A stretch of 64,000 nucleotides of DNA, from NCBI RefSeq assembly GCF_026870175.2, contig NZ_CP113977.2, positions 2,604,001 through 2,668,000 of the forward strand, in the 5' to 3' direction. Position numbers and translations under genes: made by a program. Shown here piece after piece: positions 27,223-36,682 of the stretch. Every line of letters starts with the position of its first letter. Position 1 is the stretch's first letter. This DNA is from Flavobacterium aestivum (lineage in GTDB: Bacteria > Bacteroidota > Bacteroidia > Flavobacteriales > Flavobacteriaceae). The notes under the pieces are model-generated. The model saw nothing but the letters and a program-made list of their open reading frames with translations. It was not told the origin of the DNA and did not search any database.

Positions 27223-28152
27223 ATGAAAAAAGAAATAATCGGATTGGTTTTGATACTTTTCTCAAGCTTAATTCATGCCCAACAGGATACTCAGTTTACA
27301 CAATATATGTATAATACTATCAACATCAACCCTGCTTATGCAGGATCGAGAGGAGTAATGAGTGTGTTTGCTTTGCACCGTACTCAATGGGTAGGTTTAG
27401 ATGGGGCTCCAGTAACCAATTCAGCCTCGATAAACACTCCTATAAGTAATAGTAATTTGGGGATAGGAGTATCATTTATAAATGACAGGATAGGACCTGC
27501 AGACGAGAACAATCTTGCTTTAGATTTATCTTACACTATTCCAGTGTCAGAAAGCTACAAATTGTCTTTCGGGTTAAAAGCATCAGCAAACTTGTTAAAT
27601 GTTGATTTTACAAAACTGAATCAATATGATAAGAATGATTATGATTTTGAAACGAACATAGATAATAAATTTTCTCCTAATATCGGAGTAGGGTTTTATT
27701 TGCATTCAGACAAAACCTATGTAGGTTTATCAGCCCCAAATTTATTGGAGACAAAACATTTTGATAAAAATGCCAGTTCAGGAGCAACTAGTCATATAGC
27801 CAAAGAGAATATCACAGGTTATTTAATTGCTGGACATGTATTTGATTTGAGTACAGAAGTAAAGTTCAAACCGGCAGTACTTACAAAGTATGTATCCGGA
27901 GCTCCTTTGCAAGTTGATTTGTCCGGAAACTTTTTGATACACGAAAAGTTGGTGTTAGGAGTAGCCTATAGATGGAGTGCTGCAGTAAGTGCTTTAGCAG
28001 GTTTCCAAGTGTCGGATTCTTGGTTCATAGGATATGCATATGATTATGAAACTACCCAATTGTCACATTACAATTCAGGTTCACATGAAATCTTCTTAAG
28101 ATACGAATTCCTTAATAAGTTCGATAGAATAATATCTCCAAGATTCTTTTAA
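27223..28152 (+). CDS. PorP/SprF family type IX secretion membrane protein
   Basis: 309 residues with a signal peptide (ending IHAQQD) and the conserved start of the family, QFTQYMYNTININPAYAGSR, then FALHRTQWVGLDGAP. The remainder is a predicted outer membrane beta barrel ending in LNKFDRIISPRFF. SprF of F. johnsoniae is needed for secretion or surface attachment of the adhesin SprB, which is encoded just upstream of it. Here the gene follows a giant adhesin, so a dedicated partner role is likely. A close paralogue lies at 60444-61373. Confidence 0.9.
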   Translation: MKKEIIGLVLILFSSLIHAQQDTQFTQYMYNTININPAYAGSRGVMSVFALHRTQWVGLDGAPVTNSASINTPISNSNLGIGVSFINDRIGPADENNLALDLSYTIPVSESYKLSFGLKASANLLNVDFTKLNQYDKNDYDFETNIDNKFSPNIGVGFYLHSDKTYVGLSAPNLLETKHFDKNASSGATSHIAKENITGYLIAGHVFDLSTEVKFKPAVLTKYVSGAPLQVDLSGNFLIHEKLVLGVAYRWSAAVSALAGFQVSDSWFIGYAYDYETTQLSHYNSGSHEIFLRYEFLNKFDRIISPRFF

Positions 28153-28163
28153 TATTAGCTACT

Positions 28164-30107
28164 ATGGAAATTAAAAAATTACTTTATAGTATCCTTTTTA
28201 GTAGTGCTCTTGTGATGCAAGGGTATTCACAAAAGGCTGGTGTGGCTTCGGCCGATAAAAAATACGATCGTTATGCCTATGTTGATGCTATTGCCACCTA
28301 TGAGCGAATAGCCAATAAAGGATATAAAGACAGTGATATGTTTCGAAAATTAGGGAACGCCTATTATTTTAATGCCAAATTAGAGGAAGCGGGAAAATGG
28401 TATGAGCAGCTATTTGGAATGAACGAGGAACAAGAACCCGAATATTATTATAGATATTCCCAATGTTTGAAAGCAATGGGAGATTATGCAAAAGCTGATA
28501 AGTTCTTGGAACAATTTAATCAAAAGTCGGGGAATGATTTAAGAGGGAAGCTTTTTTTAAACAATAAAAACTACCTTCAGGAAATCAAAGCCAACTCTGG
28601 ACGCTTTTTTATAGAAGATGCAGGGATTAACTCTAAATTTTCGGATTACGGAAGTTCATTTTTAGATAATAAGCTGGTATTTGCATCAGCAAGAGATACA
28701 GGTGGTATAACTAAAAAAGTATTTAAATGGAACAACCAATCGTTTACGAATCTCTATACTGCTGATGTTGATTTAGATGGGAATTTAAGTAAACCAGTAC
28801 GATTTGATAAGAACATTAGATCTAAGTTTCATGAATCGACACCCGTTTTTACCAAAGACGGTAAAACAATGTATTTCACCAGAAATAACTTTTTGGGAGG
28901 TAAGAGAGGAAAAGATATCAATAAAAACACTTTGCTTAAATTGTATAAAGCAAGTTTAAATAATGAAGGAGTGTGGGGTGATGTTGTTGAGTTACCATTT
29001 AATAGTAATGAGTATAGTTTAGCACATCCAGCACTTAGTGCAGATGATAAAACGTTATATTTTGCTTCAGATATGCCTGGAACATTAGGACAGTCTGATT
29101 TGTTCAAAGTGGCAATCAATAGTGACGGTAGCTTTGGGAAACCAGAAAATCTTGGAAACAAAGTAAATACTGAAGGAAGAGAAACTTTTCCTTTTATAAG
29201 TGCTGATAATGAGTTGTATTATGCAACTGATGGACATCCAGGATTAGGAGGTTTGGATATATTTGTTGCTACTATTGCTAGCGATGGAACAATCTCTAAC
29301 CCTCAAAACGTGGGAGAACCAGTAAATGGAAAAACAGATGATTTCGCCTTTTTTATTGACAGCAAAAGCAGAAAAGGATATTTTACATCAAACAGAGAAG
29401 GAGGAAAAGGATATGATGATATTTACAAATTCACAGAGACCAAGAAGCTTATCTGCGAACAGGAATTAGAAGGAATTATAACAGATAAGGCCGATGGGAA
29501 ATTGCTACCAAATACACAGCTAATTTTATTGGATAGTAAGTTCAAAGAATTACAACAAACTACTTCAGATAGTAACGCACATTATACATTTGCGGTTAAT
29601 TGTGGAGAGGTATATTATGTACGAGCAATTAGAACAGATTACGAGACCAAAGAACAAAAAGCAACTATTGGAAAAGAATCTGGAAAAACCAATCTGCCAA
29701 TTGAATTAGAGAAATCTATATGTAAAGTAACTGTTGGTGATGACTTGGCTAAATGTTTTGGTATAAAAATGATCTACTTTGATTTAGATAAATCATTTGT
29801 TCGTAAAGAAGCTGCTCTTGAGTTAGAGAAAATTCTAGATGTTATGAAGCAATATCCACAAATGAAAATAGACATTCGTTCGCATACTGATAGCCGACAA
29901 ACTAATGCTTATAATGAAAAGCTTTCGGATAGAAGAGCTAAAGCAACAGTTGCATGGTTAGTTAAAAACGGAATAGCTGCCGAACGATTAACAGGTAAAG
30001 GATATGGTGAATCTCAATTAGTAAATCATTGTGCAGATAATGTAAAATGTACTGAAGAAGAACATCAAGCAAACAGACGAAGTGAATTTATTATTAGTGC
30101 AATGTAA
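28164..30107 (+). CDS. OmpA family protein with TPR and PD40 beta-propeller repeats
   Basis: 647 residues: signal peptide, N-terminal TPR region (about 30-130), WD40-like PD40 repeats (about 195-425; TPVFTKDGKTMYFTRNN, HPALSADDKTLYFASD), a carboxypeptidase-regulatory-like domain (about 435-510) and a C-terminal OmpA peptidoglycan-binding domain (about 535-645; IYFDLDKSFVRKEA, IRSHTDSR, RRAKATVAWL). This architecture recalls PorE and related T9SS proteins that tie outer membrane parts to peptidoglycan. It starts 11 bp after the PorP/SprF gene and has a paralogue at 58510-60423. Confidence 0.9.
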   Translation: MEIKKLLYSILFSSALVMQGYSQKAGVASADKKYDRYAYVDAIATYERIANKGYKDSDMFRKLGNAYYFNAKLEEAGKWYEQLFGMNEEQEPEYYYRYSQCLKAMGDYAKADKFLEQFNQKSGNDLRGKLFLNNKNYLQEIKANSGRFFIEDAGINSKFSDYGSSFLDNKLVFASARDTGGITKKVFKWNNQSFTNLYTADVDLDGNLSKPVRFDKNIRSKFHESTPVFTKDGKTMYFTRNNFLGGKRGKDINKNTLLKLYKASLNNEGVWGDVVELPFNSNEYSLAHPALSADDKTLYFASDMPGTLGQSDLFKVAINSDGSFGKPENLGNKVNTEGRETFPFISADNELYYATDGHPGLGGLDIFVATIASDGTISNPQNVGEPVNGKTDDFAFFIDSKSRKGYFTSNREGGKGYDDIYKFTETKKLICEQELEGIITDKADGKLLPNTQLILLDSKFKELQQTTSDSNAHYTFAVNCGEVYYVRAIRTDYETKEQKATIGKESGKTNLPIELEKSICKVTVGDDLAKCFGIKMIYFDLDKSFVRKEAALELEKILDVMKQYPQMKIDIRSHTDSRQTNAYNEKLSDRRAKATVAWLVKNGIAAERLTGKGYGESQLVNHCADNVKCTEEEHQANRRSEFIISAM

Positions 30108-30196
30108 AACAAACGCTCTCTCTATATTTAATTTTATTATTTAATTTGTTTGTATTATTAGTTCAGGTAGTATCTATTTACTTTAATGTATGATAA

Positions 30197-30308
30197 TAAG
30201 TAAGTAGAGTGTTGTTCTAGGTGGTACTGGTTGCAACTGCCTGACCGATAATATAGTTTTACGTTTGCCGACTCCTCAATTTCTATAATGAAATTGGGGA
30301 GTTTTTTA
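30197..30308 (+). ncRNA. Candidate small RNA or 3' UTR element with terminator
   Basis: From about 30197 the sequence becomes more GC-balanced (GGTGGTACTGGTTGCAACTG) than its surroundings. It ends in a terminator hairpin, ACTCCTCAATTTC (30271-30283) with GAAATTGGGGAGT (30290-30302), one G-U pair, followed by six T. It could be the 3' UTR of the OmpA gene or a separate short transcript. No consensus promoter or known RNA family is recognised. Confidence 0.3.
30271..30308 (+). terminator. Rho-independent terminator of the first adhesin operon
   Basis: 13-bp stem (30271-30283 with 30290-30302), 6-nt loop TATAAT and a T6 tract. It is the first clear terminator after the adhesin-PorP-OmpA genes. 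Confidence 0.8.
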
Positions 30309-30606
30309 TTTTCATTTAGTTGAGAATTAAGAATTATTTGATCTTATAAAAGTATTAGAAAAATAGATTTTTCATCCCTATTTTATAAAGTATCATTATT
30401 GAGACTACAAGATTTTTGAGTTGACAGTTGGATAATGGATTCAGCTAAAATTTAAAACTACACATAAATTAATACCTTTTTTTGATTAATTTTATAGGGC
30501 TATCATTACTATAAACTGATTTAGAGGATAATAGTTGCTGGTATTGCCTTATTTATTTTGTTATTCATATTCATAAAAGGATTCTCCAATTTTAAATTTT
30601 GAAATT

Positions 30607-31779
30607 ATGCTGCAAAATATACTATTAGAACGTAAAATTTATGCTTCGGAAGAGCATAAAATGATGAAAGCAATGATTCAGGATTTTATTGCAAATGATA
30701 TTATAGATCAATTAGAGGTGTGGGAGAAAAACGGTATGGTATCCCGTGAAATATGGAAGAAGGCAGGGGAGTTGGGACTATTATGTCTGGATATGCCGGA
30801 AATATATGGAGGAGGTGGATTGAATTTTACATTTAATTCCCTACTTATCGAAGAGTTTGCCAAAAAGGGAATAACCGGTCCGGGTTTTTCACTGCATTCG
30901 GACATAGTGGCTCCCTATTTATTAAAATATGGCACAGAAGCACAAAAACAAAAGTATTTGCCACTAATGGCAACGGGGGAAATTATTACAGCAATAGGAA
31001 TGACAGAGCCTAATTGCGGAAGTGACTTAAAGGCCCTTCGTACAACAGCCGAAGACAAAGGAGATTATTATCTGGTGAATGGTCAAAAAACTTTTATCAC
31101 GAATGGTTTTATGTGTGATATGGCTATTGTGGCTGTAAAAACAAATCATAATACGGATAAGGAAGGGATTACTTTACTTATTGTAGAATCAACAATGGAA
31201 GGATTCAGTAAAGGAGTTCCCCTCAAAAAAATAGGAATGAAATCTCAAGATACAGCTGAACTGTTTTTTGATAATGTAAAAGTACCCAAGGAGAACCGAT
31301 TAGGAGATGAAAATGCAGGATTTAAAATCATGATGCAGGAATTGGCTCGGGAGCGATTAACAGTTGGAATTATGGCTGTAGCCACAGCCGAAGGAGCTAT
31401 TGAAAACACAATTGCCTATACAACGGAACGTACCGCTTTTGAAAAACCTATAGCAGGATTTCAAAATACTCAATTCAAGTTGGCAGAATGTGCCACTCAA
31501 ATGCAAATGCATCAAGCTTTTATGGATCGATGTATTGAATTATTGATAGATCATAAATTAACAACCGAAAGTGCTTCTATGATTAAATATTCGGCAACAG
31601 ATATGTGTGGTCAAGTTGTTGATGAATGTTTGCAATTATTTGGAGGCTATGGCTATATGTGGGATTACCCAATTGCTCATATGTATGCAGATAATCGTGT
31701 AGCTCGCATTTATGCCGGAACGAATGAAATCATGAAAATACTTATAGCACGTGGATTGTTTAAAGATGAATTGAAATAA
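30607..31779 (+). CDS. Acyl-CoA dehydrogenase
   Basis: 390 residues, a complete FAD-dependent acyl-CoA dehydrogenase for the first step of acyl-CoA beta-oxidation. FAD/substrate signatures are AIGMTEPNCGSDLKAL, FITNGFMCDMAIV, and QLFGGYGYMWDYPIAHMYAD. The usual catalytic Glu in the IYEGT motif is missing (IYAGTNEI). The base is probably the Glu in AEGAIENTIAY, as in long-chain and isovaleryl-CoA dehydrogenases. The stop overlaps the start of the thioesterase gene (TAATG). Confidence 0.9.
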   Translation: MLQNILLERKIYASEEHKMMKAMIQDFIANDIIDQLEVWEKNGMVSREIWKKAGELGLLCLDMPEIYGGGGLNFTFNSLLIEEFAKKGITGPGFSLHSDIVAPYLLKYGTEAQKQKYLPLMATGEIITAIGMTEPNCGSDLKALRTTAEDKGDYYLVNGQKTFITNGFMCDMAIVAVKTNHNTDKEGITLLIVESTMEGFSKGVPLKKIGMKSQDTAELFFDNVKVPKENRLGDENAGFKIMMQELARERLTVGIMAVATAEGAIENTIAYTTERTAFEKPIAGFQNTQFKLAECATQMQMHQAFMDRCIELLIDHKLTTESASMIKYSATDMCGQVVDECLQLFGGYGYMWDYPIAHMYADNRVARIYAGTNEIMKILIARGLFKDELK

Positions 31780-32210
31780 TGGAAGAGGAATTAAAAGAGT
31801 ACAAAGTAATATCAGTCATGAAAGTGCAATGGGGCGATATGGATGCTTACCAACATGTGAATAATGTAGTCTACGTAAGATGGGGAGAAAATGCACGAAT
31901 TGATTATTTACACGCCTTAGAAGAATTCTCTTTAGCTTCTGGAAAAATTGATTTGAGCCCTATATTGGCTTTTCAATCGGTAAAATACATTAGCCCATTG
32001 GTGTATCCGGATACTATTTTTATAGGCACCAAAACTGATGAAATAAAAGAAGATAGAATCGTGCTAAAATCTTTTTATTACAGTGAAAAACAACAAAAAT
32101 TGGTGGCTATAAAGACACATGACGTAGTACTTTTTGACTACCAAAAACAAAGAAAAATGCTGGTTCCTGATGAGTTAATTCAATTAATTAATGAGTTTGA
32201 GCAAAGATGA
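31779..32210 (+). CDS. Hotdog acyl-CoA thioesterase, 4-HBT type
   Basis: 143 residues with the 4-hydroxybenzoyl-CoA thioesterase pattern QWGDMDAYQHVNNVVYVRW at about 18-36. It is translationally coupled to the acyl-CoA dehydrogenase gene and may release free acids from the same acyl-CoA pool. The exact substrate cannot be read from the sequence. Confidence 0.85.
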   Translation: MEEELKEYKVISVMKVQWGDMDAYQHVNNVVYVRWGENARIDYLHALEEFSLASGKIDLSPILAFQSVKYISPLVYPDTIFIGTKTDEIKEDRIVLKSFYYSEKQQKLVAIKTHDVVLFDYQKQRKMLVPDELIQLINEFEQR

Positions 32211-32245
32211 TTATTTCTTGAATCTTTTTATGGATAGATAAAAAA

Positions 32246-32680
32246 CTAAATATACTCACTAAAATGTTCATTCATAATATCTTGTATCATGTTTAATGTT
32301 AGTATCTTGTTTTTGAAATTAGAAATAGCATCATAAGTTTGGGCTCTAGTCCTGTCATCTGAGTTGAAGGAGCTGGTAAGCATAACAATCACTGTGTCAT
32401 CTTTTTTGTAGTTGTCTAATGCTTCATATGCTTCTATAAATTCCCAACCGTCCATCACAGGCATATTGATATCAAGAAAAATTAATTGGGGTTGTGTGAA
32501 TTTTTCAGACTCAATACTTTCATGTTCTCCGTTTTTAGTTAGAAAAGCTAAGGCTTCTTCACCATTAAGGACTATTTCAATTCTATCTGTTATCCCAGAT
32601 TTTTTAATCAACATATTGTTTATGAAATTGGTAGCGCTATCATCGTCGATTAATAATACACAGTCTAGTTTTTTTTTCAT
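32246..32680 (-). CDS. Single-domain response regulator
   Basis: 144 residues, receiver domain only. Acidic pocket DDD at 12-14, phospho-acceptor Asp70 (LIFLDINMPVMDGWEF), the switch Thr in VIVMLTSS and a Lys in SNFKNKIL. There is no output domain, so it acts through protein contacts or as a phosphate relay. It lies 52 bp after the large PAS kinase and is probably its partner. Receivers of this type (Rcp1-like) commonly follow phytochrome-like kinases. Confidence 0.88.
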   Translation of the reverse strand: MKKKLDCVLLIDDDSATNFINNMLIKKSGITDRIEIVLNGEEALAFLTKNGEHESIESEKFTQPQLIFLDINMPVMDGWEFIEAYEALDNYKKDDTVIVMLTSSFNSDDRTRAQTYDAISNFKNKILTLNMIQDIMNEHFSEYI

Positions 32681-32732
32681 ATATCGTTCTTATTTTAATG
32701 GTGAAACCTATGTTTTTTTTCGATTAGTTTTT

Positions 32733-35700
32733 CTAAGCTATTGAAATTTTTGGAATTGTAAATTTAAAATCTGATCCTTCTCCCAGTATTGATTCTATCC
32801 AGATTGATCCTCCATGTAATGCTATTATTTTTTTGCATTGTGCTAAACCAATTCCTGTTCCTTCATAATCTTCCCGATTATGTACCCTTTTAAAGATAAT
32901 GAAAACTTTATCGTAATGTTTTTCATCAATCCCAATTCCGTTGTCTTTTACTGAAAAAAGCCAATCATTTTTTTGTTCTTTGGCGGTAATTGTAATCTGA
33001 GGAGTCACATCTTTTTTTCGGAATTTAATAGCATTAGCAATTAGGTTCTGAAAAAGCAATCTGATTCCGAGTGGATATCCATTTATATGAGGTAAGTTAT
33101 CTATTGTAATCTGAACATTGTTTTTATCGATAGATACTTTTAAATCAGCAAGAATATCGTTTAATATTTGATTGCAATCAATTCCGGATAAATTGCTTTC
33201 TCTGCCAATTCTGGAATATTCCAATAAGCCCCTAACCAATTCCTGCATTCGAGTAGAGGACTCAAAGATAAAATTGAGATATTGTTTTCCTTGATCGTCA
33301 AGTATATCTCGGTATTCATCAGTAATAAGGTCTGAAAAGCATTTTAGGGTAATCAGGGGTTCCTGTAAATCATGTGAAGTCACATAGGCAAATTGCTCCA
33401 ATTCTTTATTTTGAACTTGTAATCTGGTATTTTGATTCGCAATTTCAATTTCATTAATTTTTCTTTGGGTTATATCTCTAATTACTCCATCAATATGGCT
33501 TTGATTGCCTTTTGCATCATAAATTAGCTTTGAACTGACAGAAACATTGCGTACTTCTCCTTTCTTCGTTTTTAACTCTAATTCATAGTCTAGAACTTCT
33601 CCTTTTTTATATAATGTTTTAAGATATGGAATCCTCTGTTCGGGTTTATAAAAAAATGTAATGGCATTAACACCTATAATTTCTTCTCTAGTGTAACCAG
33701 ATAGTGTTTCGCAGGAAGGGCTTATCTCCATAACCAGATCATTATTCAATGAAGTCTGAAAGAAAACATCCTGTACATTTTCAAAAATTGAACGGTATTT
33801 TTCCTCACTCTTTTTTAGGGCTTCTTCCGATTTTTTACGATCGTTAACATTTCTCAAAGCTCCTTCTATATATCTTTTACCATCACTGCCTAAAATTGAT
33901 CGGGCATTTACCGAAATGTATAATATCTCATCAAATTTGGTTTTCATCTGGATTACAAAATCGGTAACCTCATTGTAGGTTAATAGAGTTTCTAGAAAAT
34001 TTTCTCTTTCTTTTGGGTTTACATAATAGGAGACAATAGAAGTTCCTATAAGTTCTTCTCTGGTATATCCGGTATGCTGCAGTATAGAGGGACTTATGTC
34101 TAAGACTACACCATCAAAGTTACTCTGAAAGAATACATCTTGGATATTCTCAAAAATAGTACGGTATTTTTCTTCACTCTTTCTGAGAGCTTCTTCTGTT
34201 TTTTTGCGTTCAGTAACATCTCTCAGTACGGATTCTATATGGGTAGGGTTGCCCTCTGAGTCAAATAGTAGTGTAGCATCAATTGTAACATCTATTATTT
34301 TTCCGCTTTTATGGGAGGTCTGTGTTTCAAAACCTTTTATCTTACTGTTTTTCTTTAGAGCATCTAGAAATAAATTTCGATTGCCCGAAATATAAATAGA
34401 TTCTGCATTAGAGCCGATTAATTCTATTGGATCATAACCGGTAACAGCTTTAACAGATGGACTGATTTCAATAAAAGTTCCGTCCATTTTGGTAATATAA
34501 AAGACATCCTGTACGTTTTCAAAAACGGAACGGTATTTTTCTTCACTCTTTCTTAAAGCTTCGGCGGCTTTTATTTTATCAGTAATGTTTAGGGAAAAAA
34601 CGGTGGCTCCTATGATTTCATCTTTCTGATTTATAATTGGACTGCATTTTATTTCCCAATAGGTTGAATCTTTTTTGTTTTCATCAATGATACTAAAGTT
34701 TTTACCTTCAAAAACTTTATCGAATTCATTTTGGTATCTTTTTTTGTCTTCTGGATTTTCAATGCAATCTAGAAGACTCATTCCTTTTTCAATGATAATA
34801 TTATATTTCTGTATTATCAGTGATTGGTGTAAATGATTAAAACTTAGATATTCGTAGTCTCGATTAATAGAATAAATACTAATGTCTTTCGGACTTTCGA
34901 TGGTAGATTGCAAGATGCCTTGTTTTTTTTGAAGTTCATCCATCATTTGCATGCTTTCAATAGTTTTTCCCAAAATATCGGAAACAGATTTTAATAGATT
35001 TCCTTCTTCTAATAAGAATGGACCTTCGTATTCTACTGGTTTTTCCTCTAGATAATACACTCCAATTTTTCCAAGGTTTTTTCCCTCTACAAAAATGTCA
35101 CATTCCTGAGACCATTTTGTTTTCCTGAAGTTGGGCATAGTATACACTGATCCCATTAAGGAGATACTACAAGTTGTTATTTCGGGAAACTGGTATCCAT
35201 TGACGATAACCGGAAGGCTTTTTTTGATGATTTTTTCCAGTGAAATATCCTTTTTTTGAGTAATCTCGGAGATTGTATGAAGACATTTGAGTTCCTTAAC
35301 ACGCTCATTTAGCGAGTGTGCCTGCTTTTTAAGATTTTCATCAGCAAGTTTTCGTTCAGAAATAACCCCAGCAAAAAGCAAAGTTGTGACAGTCGAAATG
35401 CTTAGGAAAAAATCCAAATATAGTATGGAATCATTACTGTTCATCATTACAAATGGCCCAATTCCTAAACAGGTTACAATTACTGAAAAGATAGCAAAAA
35501 TTAGAATAATAACAGTAGTAAACCGTAAATCAAAATGATAAGCAGTTATCAATAAAACGGTTAAAATAAGGTATTTACTTTCTTTTGTATAGTGAAAAAT
35601 TACTAAACTCAAGGCAATGATTAATGTTATCATTCCAATCAATTTCAGTAGATAATTCAGATCTAATTTGATTGAATTTTTATAGAACCAAGCAAGGATA

Positions 35701-36281
35701 AAAGGGGCAAGAATAATAAATCCTATGGCATCTCCTAAAAACCAGGTTGTAAAAGTATATACAATTTCCAGCTCCTGTACGTGTCCAGCCATAAATAAGA
35801 AAGATACTCCTATTATGGAATTTATAGAGCAAGCTACAAATAACCCAATAATAAGGAATAACAAAATGTTTTTTCCGTTTTTTAATGGGTATTCTCCTTT
35901 AGTATATTTTTCTATTAATGAAATGCCTATGGCTGTAGCAAATGTAGTTCCTAAAGCGATTAAAGAGGTAAGCAAAAATATTTTTAGAAAAGAATCTTCA
36001 TTTGTCTGAGAAGCCTGATTGAAGAGAATCATATTTGTTGCAAAAGATCCCAGCCAAATGGCAAAAAGCATTCTGCGTCCCAAAATAAGAACTGAAGCAA
36101 TCGCCAAGCCAATCGACGGATATATTGGTGAAACGTTACCAGGAGAAATCGAAAACAATAAACTCACGCGGGCAATTAAAACATAGAACAGAGCAATTGT
36201 TAGAATAGCAATTGGTTCTGAATTTAAAAAAGGCGGTATATGATATTCTCCTTCTGGTTTGTTTTTCATTGTTTGGGTCAT
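32733..36281 (-). CDS. MASE1-GAF-multi-PAS sensor histidine kinase
   Basis: 1182 residues. Residues about 20-315 are a multi-helix MASE1 membrane sensor. A GAF-like region follows (about 330-455), then a degenerate PAS (about 460-575) and three tandem PAS/PAC modules (about 580-700, 705-825, 830-950), each opening with a near-identical EALRKSEEKYR linker. The kinase core has His970 (VTSHDLQEPL), DNGIGID and GTGIGLAQCKKI, the pattern of phytochrome-like kinases. No receiver domain is attached; a separate receiver gene follows after 52 bp. The signal is unknown, perhaps small aromatic or redox cues. Confidence 0.92.
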   Translation of the reverse strand: MTQTMKNKPEGEYHIPPFLNSEPIAILTIALFYVLIARVSLLFSISPGNVSPIYPSIGLAIASVLILGRRMLFAIWLGSFATNMILFNQASQTNEDSFLKIFLLTSLIALGTTFATAIGISLIEKYTKGEYPLKNGKNILLFLIIGLFVACSINSIIGVSFLFMAGHVQELEIVYTFTTWFLGDAIGFIILAPFILAWFYKNSIKLDLNYLLKLIGMITLIIALSLVIFHYTKESKYLILTVLLITAYHFDLRFTTVIILIFAIFSVIVTCLGIGPFVMMNSNDSILYLDFFLSISTVTTLLFAGVISERKLADENLKKQAHSLNERVKELKCLHTISEITQKKDISLEKIIKKSLPVIVNGYQFPEITTCSISLMGSVYTMPNFRKTKWSQECDIFVEGKNLGKIGVYYLEEKPVEYEGPFLLEEGNLLKSVSDILGKTIESMQMMDELQKKQGILQSTIESPKDISIYSINRDYEYLSFNHLHQSLIIQKYNIIIEKGMSLLDCIENPEDKKRYQNEFDKVFEGKNFSIIDENKKDSTYWEIKCSPIINQKDEIIGATVFSLNITDKIKAAEALRKSEEKYRSVFENVQDVFYITKMDGTFIEISPSVKAVTGYDPIELIGSNAESIYISGNRNLFLDALKKNSKIKGFETQTSHKSGKIIDVTIDATLLFDSEGNPTHIESVLRDVTERKKTEEALRKSEEKYRTIFENIQDVFFQSNFDGVVLDISPSILQHTGYTREELIGTSIVSYYVNPKERENFLETLLTYNEVTDFVIQMKTKFDEILYISVNARSILGSDGKRYIEGALRNVNDRKKSEEALKKSEEKYRSIFENVQDVFFQTSLNNDLVMEISPSCETLSGYTREEIIGVNAITFFYKPEQRIPYLKTLYKKGEVLDYELELKTKKGEVRNVSVSSKLIYDAKGNQSHIDGVIRDITQRKINEIEIANQNTRLQVQNKELEQFAYVTSHDLQEPLITLKCFSDLITDEYRDILDDQGKQYLNFIFESSTRMQELVRGLLEYSRIGRESNLSGIDCNQILNDILADLKVSIDKNNVQITIDNLPHINGYPLGIRLLFQNLIANAIKFRKKDVTPQITITAKEQKNDWLFSVKDNGIGIDEKHYDKVFIIFKRVHNREDYEGTGIGLAQCKKIIALHGGSIWIESILGEGSDFKFTIPKISIA

Positions 36282-36682
36282 TTATAGACTTATTCTTTCT
36301 AAAGAATTCAAGAAAAATAGGCTCTTGAAATCGATATGTTTATACATAAGTAATAGTAAAAACAACAACAACTTAAAATAGGATAATTATGTACAGCTAA
36401 AATGTCTCAAATGCATTTCTAATACTTATGATTTTTTTTGGCTAAAGTCTAAAATTAGTAAAAATATATTTTCTAATCTGCGAAAGGTTCGAAAAATTAG
36501 TAAAAATATTCCTGTAAGTGCTTCAGTAATCATATGTTATAAAAGACTAGGGAGCTCTAAGTATATATGTTTTAATTAAAGAGATTAATATTTCTGAGTC
36601 TGATTAAAAAAAGCACAATGAGAATGATCATAATGATTCTCATTGTGCTTTTATAGATATTTATCTTTTGAGGACAGTCCTT
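36282..36682. other. 401-bp intergenic region with a 17-bp direct repeat
   Basis: Non-coding. AAAATTAGTAAAAATAT occurs at 36451-36467 and again at 36493-36509, 42 bp apart (about four helical turns). The terminator of the upstream minus-strand operon is at 36609-36652. The region must also contain the promoter of the PAS kinase gene, but no clear consensus is seen. Confidence 0.5.
36609..36652. terminator. Bidirectional terminator
   Basis: A 17-bp perfect stem, AAAAGCACAATGAGAAT (36609-36625) with its complement (36636-36652), with an A-run on its left side that gives a U-tract for minus-strand transcripts. It ends the operon of the 36683-37462 and 37515-38432 genes. Confidence 0.85.

Larger units (their letters stand above)
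30108..30606. other. 499-bp intergenic region
   Basis: No credible open frame. It holds a less AT-rich stretch ending in a good terminator (30197-30308, described separately). The rest is AT-rich and includes sequence upstream of the acyl-CoA dehydrogenase gene without a clear consensus promoter. Confidence 0.5.
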
